This document shows, piece by piece, positions 58,431-64,000 of a stretch of 64,000 nt of DNA. Below the pieces are notes generated by a model that was not told where the DNA came from, searched no databases, and saw only the letters and a program-made list of their open reading frames with translations. The translations under genes were made by a program, and so were the position numbers. This DNA is from Aedes albopictus (taxonomy: Eukaryota; Arthropoda; Insecta; Diptera; Culicidae): the NCBI RefSeq assembly GCF_035046485.1, contig NC_085138.1:10885823-10949822 (forward strand), written 5' to 3'. Position 1 is the stretch's first letter, and every line of letters begins with the position of its first letter.

Positions 58431-59480
58431 TGAAAACGCATCAAACCTATGCATGCGACACATCAAACCATGGCATTTTCGATAACCTGATGAGCGGTAA
58501 GCAGAAAAATAGTCTAAGACCATATCTGAATCGGTAGTGTTCCGGAACCGTTTCCGGGTGTCCCGCCGGAAGTGGCCAAATATACAATTGAACCAAACCC
58601 ATGCATGCGACACATCAAACCACGGCATTTTCGATGACCAGATGGACAATGAGCAGTCAGACCATATCTGAACCGGTAGTGTTCCGGAACCGGTTCTAGG
58701 CGTTTCACTGGAAGTGGCCAAAAATACAATTGAACCAAACCCATGCATGCGACACATCCAACCACGGCATTTTCGATAACCTGATGAGCGGTAAGCAGGA
58801 AAATAGTCTCATACCATAACTGAACCGGTAGTGTTCCGGAACCGGTTCTAGGCGTCCCGCTGGAAGTGGCCAAAAATACAATTGAACCAAACCCATGCAT
58901 GCAACACATCAAATCACTGCATTTTCGATTACCTGATGGACAATGAGCAGGAAAATCATCTCAGACCATATCTGAACCAGTGTTCCAGAACCGGTTCCGG
59001 GGTTCCCGCCGAAGTGGTCAAATCTGAAAGAGAAACAAACCCGTTCATGCGTCACATCAAATAGCGGCTTTTTAGATTACCTTATGCAACCAGGCCAGCA
59101 AGTGTTTCGGAATCGGTATTGAGTGGCCGGAAGAGGCCAAATATAAAAGTAAACCAAATCCAAGCATGTGACACATCAAATCGTGGCTTTTGCGATAACC
59201 TGATGAACAGTTAGCCAAAAAATAACCTTAGATCACACTAGAGACAACTGGTAGTGTTCCGGAATTGGTTCTGAGAGTCCCGTCGAAATTGTCAAACCCT
59301 GCATGTGGCACCTTCAATTTGCAACGTTTTTGGTTAACCGATGAACAGTTAACAAGATAATAGTGTCAGACCATATTTGGTTCAGCCGGTAGTTACCCGG
59401 AATCAGATCCGGGTAGTAAAATGTAAAATTCAACCATACCCATGGATGCGGTACATCAAATCACGACCAGTCTTGACGAC
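58430..59480 (+). repeat. Satellite array, ~150-bp period (CATGCGACACATCAAA type)
   Basis: ATGCGACACATCAAA or a variant recurs near 58453, 58604, 58746, 58900, 59048 and 59165, with CCGGAACCGGTTC-type palindromes in each unit. Divergence increases to the right. Frames on the minus strand (58260-58912) are translations of the repeat. The unit resembles the 152-bp repeats of the TTAA element. Confidence 0.8.
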
Positions 59481-60748
59481 ATTCGACACTTTTTACTACC
59501 TTAATTTCGCTCCCGCAGTCGTGTGTCAGCTTGCTTTGTTACATTCGTGCGCTACCGTTACCTCTTACACACAACACGAGCAGTAGAACGAAGATCAATA
59601 AACATAACAAAGGGCCAAATTAATGTCATCTGACACGATGACATTTGTCTAATTCTAGCTTTACGCATAGATTTTCAGCCAATTCCGATTATGAATGTTA
59701 ATATTAGTTTATTCTTGCATGTTGCATTGAATGCGACACATAGATGGGCAATGTAGCTCTTATTATGAAAGAAGACAGGAATAACAAAAGCCGAACCGTC
59801 TCCTGAAGCCGCTATCGTCGTGAAGTGCATTCGTTTGACATTTTTGTTTCGAACAGTAGTTTGATTGCTTGTGTTGCGAATGTCGGAGAGACAAAGGAGG
59901 CCCAATATCGACGGAAAGGTTCAAATGACTGTGATCTCTAACAAGACTGATCACGACTTATCGACAACCTGATGGAAAAATAGGGTCAGACCACATTAGA
60001 TTCCCGGTAGTGTTGCGGGTTCAGCTGTGGCTTCAAAAGTGATTAGAAGTAAAAATGAATCAAACCCATACATGCGATAAATCAAATCGCGGTGATTAGG
60101 TGACGGTTTGTCAGTCAAATAGCCTGATACTTGGCCATATAATTCAGCTTAGTTGGGAAGGATTTGAGACCAACTCTGAGTTCAATAGGTTTCAAAAAAA
60201 CCCCTAAGACGAAGAGAACAAAACGGCCGAGAATAGGTAATTTCCCTTATATAATTTCAAATGACACTCACTGTGGAAAAATTCTAATATATCACAAAAC
60301 TCTTTTGTACGGGTACGGTTTTTGCTATAACTCGGTTTATTTTTAACCGGTTATCATGAAATTTTGTACACATGTTTACACCATTTGTCTACCTGTGAAC
60401 AATGAAAAATGATCCGTGCAAAAAAAATAATCGGGTGTATTGCAATAACTGATGATGTTTGGAGTTGTAACAAGTCAACTGAAAAATCAAAAACGGATAC
60501 ACATTCATAGAAATTTCATTTTGAGATTTTTGGAGCAATTGGAATTGCTCACGTAGTGCCCGAGTGGACAAAAGAGCTGTAAATAAGGTTAGGTAAGTGA
60601 TTAAGAATAAAAAAAAGACCTAAAAGGTTGAAATTGAATGTACATTTGTAAAGATATGTATAGTCAGAAAAATAGGGTGTAACACTCATGCCAAAAGCTT
60701 TTGACATGAAGTAAACAATCAGAGTTACAAAACGAATGTTCTGAAGTA
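59481..60748. other. Unassigned AT-rich DNA
   Basis: 59.5-59.95 kb is non-repetitive by eye; 59.95-60.15 kb has faint satellite-like words (CATGCGATAAATCAAATCGC). No gene is supported. Confidence 0.35.
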
Positions 60749-60961
60749 GGGTCTTGTACCATTTGGGCAGGTGTACCTATTTTGGGCACTTGTCGCTATA
60801 ACTAAGTCAATTTCAAACCGATTGATTTGAAATTTTGTATAGAGTTAGGCACGCACAGTATCTAACTCTGTACAGAAATTCAAATCAATTGATTTGAAAT
60901 TGACTTAGTAATAGCGGCAAGTGCCCAAAATAGGAACACTTGCCCAAATGGTGCAAGACCC
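60749..60961. mobile_element. 213-bp MITE with TA duplication
   Basis: The ends GGGTCTTGTACCATTTGGGC and GCCCAAATGGTGCAAGACCC are flanked by TA (60747-60748, 60962-60963). Inner TGACTTAGT... / ACTAAGTCA blocks mirror almost to the centre. Confidence 0.85.
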
Positions 60962-60963
60962 TA

Positions 60964-62130
60964 TTTTCAAACTTTTTCTTTCAGTTCTACGCAACAGAGC
61001 TTCATTTCAGGACGAACCAATCGTGAGATCGCGGAAAACGCGGACTACATTTCCGCCACGTCTAATAAGGATTCAAATCAGCCTAATGGAAGAAGCACAA
61101 AACACCAAACCATCCGGTCATGCATATAAAACAGGACAATCGAAGGACGACCCTCGCCTGCAATTTATTGAAAATGTCCCGCTTTGCTTTGTGATATCCT
61201 GTCTGCAAAAACAAATCCCCGAGCAATTATCCGACTGGCTCGCAGTCCATTAGTTTTAATGGCAAAAAGGCATAATACACAATTCTCGACGGCAAATAAA
61301 AACGGCATTAATCCCCCATATAGCACCTGACCCCTCATCCTTTCATGCCAACCCAACCCCCAAACGACGACGATCGACGGCGCATCTGTACGGTCTTTTC
61401 TTCGACCGGAGGATACAAAATGTTTCGAAATCCCAATAGGCAAAAAAGCGAAGTGGTCAATCGGAATATAAATCGAAAAATATCCGAAAAGCTTTGCAGT
61501 CGCCGGCGTGAAACAAAAGGCGGCCAGAGTTCCTTTTTCAAACCCACCAAGCCAAGCCACGGCCAGCCAGCCAGCCAGCCAGCTAACCAGCGAGCAAGGT
61601 TCGATTTGAATTCCCATTGGAGCCTCGGCACACGATACAAACACAGAAGGGACCAACCGACACTGCAAATGGATTAAAAACGGCTTCTTTTCAATTTTCC
61701 CTTCGGATTTATCGGGCTCTGTTGGTTGTTTTCTGCTGAATGCACGAGTGGAGAACACCGGTAAAATTCCCCCCGTGAGCTAGCGGAACATTGATGTTTT
61801 CTCCTCCGCAGCCATCACATCAAATCGATGAAAAGCGCACCCGGAAATAAATGAGACAGTGAACAGCTTAATACGGGAGATTGGAGGGGTGGTTGGCAGG
61901 GGTGATCATTATTGATGGGCTAAAATGAACAAATATCATCCAGTGGACTGAAATTGCCAAAATTGGTAGAAGGAGACGCAGTTATTAGAAAACATGAGCG
62001 TTAAGCTTGAATGTATCCATTTGATTTTCCCTTTACTATTACTTTAGAGCTTTTAGTAGAACTTGTTACTTCAGACTCTAGTTTAATCTAAAAACATTTC
62101 ACTAATACTTATTACTGTTTTGCAAAAGAA
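60964..62130. other. Unassigned DNA between MITE and Penelope-like element
   Basis: GC-richer than its surroundings, with (GCCA)n at about 61562-61582. Overlapping frames at 61165-61758 (-) and 61345-61677 (+) lack domains and partly translate the GCCA run. Confidence 0.35.
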
Positions 62131-62212
62131 AATAAAAAATGAATAACTCTTTTAAAGAAAACTAGAAAGGACGAGCAAATTCCTTTTAATTCTACTACTG
62201 TGCTTATCTTCG

Positions 62213-62259
62213 GACAGATAGGCCTATTTCGTCTGTGACTTACAGACTTCTTCAGTGTC
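62213..62259 (-). ncRNA. Hammerhead-like ribozyme motif in the Penelope-like 3' region
   Basis: The minus-strand order is GACA (stem I), CUGAAGA (core), one extra A, GUCUGU-AAGUC-ACAGAC (stem II hairpin), GAAA (core), AUAG-GC-CUAU (stem III), C (cleavage position), UGUC (stem I). Both core boxes are intact. The single extra base before stem II is shared with the two motifs at 3.7 kb although stem II sequences differ, so it is probably a family trait rather than decay. Confidence 0.7.
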
Positions 62260-62540
62260 AAGTGCTCGACTGAAGAAAACCTCGCATTCGTTGTGGTATT
62301 TATACTAGGAGTGTATGTGTAGGTACGTGTGTGGGTAAAAGTGTAGGTATAAAAATATAGGTACAAAATTGTAGGTACAAAATTGTAGGTACAGATTTGT
62401 AAAAAAAAAAGGGGTGTATCTACCTGTTAGAAAACAGGGTGTCAATAAGATACCTAAAGCTAGGAAAATTCCTACCGATTTGGTAGGTAGTCAATTGGTG
62501 TTTGTTGTGTTATTTTTTTTCCTGCCGATTTGGTAGGTAG

Positions 62541-63995
62541 TCAATTTGTGTTTTGTGTATTGTGTAATGTTTTGTGTGTGTTAGGTAAAAATTTAAACAG
62601 CCACGTGTACCCATTGCCCTGATCCTTGTTAAGTAGTTTTTTATTGTTTTGTTTGTAAATTTCTAAACTTTCTGCAACATCAAGTTTCCATGGGTTTGTA
62701 ATGTGTCGTAAGAGTTTAATATTTGAAGTGTTCAAAAAATGTCCTTCATTGAAAATATGTTCAGCAACTTTAGATTTAAAATGATGAATGAGTCCCTTGT
62801 CTGTGTCTTTGTGTGCTTTTGATACTTCCGTTATGTGTTCTTTGAATCGTGTGTTGAGTGTGCGTTTTGTTTGTCCTATGTATATTTTGTCACAGTGATT
62901 ACATGTTACTTTGTAAACACCAGATTTTGTTAAGTTGTCCAACGGGTCTTTCGTAGATCCTAAGAGAGTTTGAAGCTGGTTAGCTTTGCTTGTGAAAACT
63001 AATTCAAAACCAATCTTTCTGAGAATTGGTCGGAGTTTTTTGGTGTCATTGTTGTAGTTCACAGTTATCCGTTTAAGTGTAGGTTCTGTTCGTGTCAGTG
63101 TAGTCAAAGAACGTCTGTATTGTTGTTGTGTCTTTTTGTTGATGATCTGTTGTATTGTTTGTTTTGTGTAACCGTTCAACTGTGCTGTTTCGAAAATGTA
63201 ATTAAGTTCTTTCGTTTTTCCTGTTTCACTAAGTGGAAGTGTCTGCATTCGGTGTATCATGTGATTGAAGGATGCAATTTTGTGTTGATGTGAGTGATTT
63301 GATGAATTTGGAATAGTGCGTTGAGTGTGTGTCGGTTTTCTGTAAATTTCGAAGGAAAGTGTTGATTCTTGTTTTACGATGAGTATGTCCAAAAATGGTA
63401 GTTGGTTGTTCTGTTCAATTTCACAAGTGAATTCGATGTTTTTGTGTACATTATTGATATTGTTCAAGATTTCAGGTAAAAGATGTTTCTTAACAATGCT
63501 AAACACGTCGTCAACGGATCTCCACCAGACTTCAGGAAGCTGTTTGTTGTTTTCTAAGCGTTTTTCCAAATTTGCCATAAAAATTTCACTTAAAAATGGA
63601 GAAAGTGGATTGCCCATGGGGGCACCATTAAGTTGTTTGTAGGTTTCATTTCTGAACGAAAAATAATTTTCTTCCATACAAAGTTTGGTTAATTTGATGT
63701 ATGTACGAACTTTCTTAATCCAATCTGAATCTGAATCTTCATATTGGTTCAGAAGCCAATCTTCTAGTAGGTTAATGGCCTCTTTAACTGGAATGCTTGG
63801 AAATAGTGATTTAACGTCGAATGAAACTAAAATTTCATCGTCGTTAACGGATAAATTCTGTACTAGTTCTGTGAATTGTTCGGAATTCTTGACAGATCTG
63901 CTGTGAAATTTTTTAGGCATGTTTTGGAATTCTTGTACTAAATATTTGGCAATTTTGTGTGTAGGTGAACCAATGGCTGAAACAATCTCACGCAT
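62541..63995 (-). CDS. Penelope-like reverse transcriptase with GIY-YIG endonuclease (partial)
   Basis: The enzyme copies the element RNA and nicks target DNA. The visible 484 residues start inside the RT at a conserved VSxIGSP stretch. The frame stays open to the window edge, so the Met at 63995 is probably internal. Motif A is SFDVKSLFPSIP (D60), motif B APMGNPLSPFLSEIF (about 125-139) and motif C SVDDVF (160-165). Family members usually have an aromatic residue before VDD; here it is Ser160, one base from a Tyr codon. The GIY-YIG part (about 359-450) reads GVYKVTCNHCDKIYIGQTKR with CxxC and later histidines, the Penelope version. No frameshift or stop interrupts it, so the copy is young, but the Ser may impair activity. 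Confidence 0.85.
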   Translation of the reverse strand: MREIVSAIGSPTHKIAKYLVQEFQNMPKKFHSRSVKNSEQFTELVQNLSVNDDEILVSFDVKSLFPSIPVKEAINLLEDWLLNQYEDSDSDWIKKVRTYIKLTKLCMEENYFSFRNETYKQLNGAPMGNPLSPFLSEIFMANLEKRLENNKQLPEVWWRSVDDVFSIVKKHLLPEILNNINNVHKNIEFTCEIEQNNQLPFLDILIVKQESTLSFEIYRKPTHTQRTIPNSSNHSHQHKIASFNHMIHRMQTLPLSETGKTKELNYIFETAQLNGYTKQTIQQIINKKTQQQYRRSLTTLTRTEPTLKRITVNYNNDTKKLRPILRKIGFELVFTSKANQLQTLLGSTKDPLDNLTKSGVYKVTCNHCDKIYIGQTKRTLNTRFKEHITEVSKAHKDTDKGLIHHFKSKVAEHIFNEGHFLNTSNIKLLRHITNPWKLDVAESLEIYKQNNKKLLNKDQGNGYTWLFKFLPNTHKTLHNTQNTN

Positions 63996-64000
63996 TTCAT

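Larger units (their letters stand above)
62130..64000 (-). mobile_element. Penelope-like element, 3' part (continues beyond window)
   Basis: The minus strand carries an RT/GIY-YIG frame followed by a 3' region containing short AGGTACAAAATTGT repeats (62342-62400) and a hammerhead-like motif (62213-62259). This is the layout of Penelope-like retroelements. The 5' part lies beyond 64000. The 3' boundary near 62130 is approximate. Confidence 0.8.

Noticed and set aside
58260..58912. Long minus-strand frames at 58.3-58.9 kb
   Set aside because: They translate the ~150-bp satellite; the words CRMHGFGS recur with the period.
61165..61758. 197-residue minus-strand frame as a gene
   Set aside because: It partly translates (GCCA)n, shows no domain and overlaps a comparable frame on the other strand.

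Overview
The window looks like a repeat-dense, gene-poor piece of a mosquito genome, most likely Aedes (Ae. aegypti or a close relative). The grounds are tRNA-headed SINEs of the Feilai type, a Lian-like LOA-clade LINE, RTE- and R1-clade LINEs, a Penelope-like element, and many TA-flanked MITEs and satellite arrays typical of culicine intergenic DNA. Family names are from memory of these families; no database was searched. I find no intact host protein-coding gene and no functional tRNA or rRNA gene. Most longer open frames are by-products of tandem repeats.

Layout. 1-6022 is the right part of a very large (over 5 kb), GC-ended element with hAT-like termini (copy A). A complete copy B (36601-41885) has perfect 15-bp inverted ends and an 8-bp target duplication with two mismatches. 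Both are filled with 24-bp tandem repeats. Copy A carries a Penelope-derived palindrome with two opposed hammerhead-like ribozyme motifs, and a SINE. Copy B carries a small Helitron and sits inside an RTE LINE. 8.9-11.3 kb holds a TA MITE and a foldback element. 11438-16167 is an almost complete Lian-like LINE between 65-bp direct repeats, broken by one frameshift and by a SINE. 16.3-20.9 kb has SINEs, a hairpin MITE, unassigned DNA and a broken RTE LINE. 20.9-26.4 kb is satellite DNA (146-bp and ~150-bp periods) invaded by an AT-rich inverted-repeat element and by a 2.9-kb TTAA-flanked foldback whose arms carry 152-bp repeats. 27.4-29.9 kb holds decayed units with histone-gene-type signals (octamer, TATA, 3' stem-loop). 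30-36 kb has MITEs and three tRNA-derived SINEs. 43.1-44.7 kb is unassigned. 44.7-50.4 kb is a G-run MITE, an R1 fragment, a Lian-like relic and a decayed R1-clade element. 50.4-57.9 kb is unassigned DNA, MITEs, SINE pieces and an old relative of the 24-bp array. 58-59.5 kb is a (TG)n-linked satellite. 62.1-64.0 kb is the 3' part of a Penelope-like retroelement with an open RT/GIY-YIG frame and a third hammerhead-like motif.

The content is a nested record of transposition rather than a set of cooperating genes. The best leads are the ribozyme motifs, the array-filled hAT-like element, the satellite captured by a TTAA foldback, and the histone-like relics.
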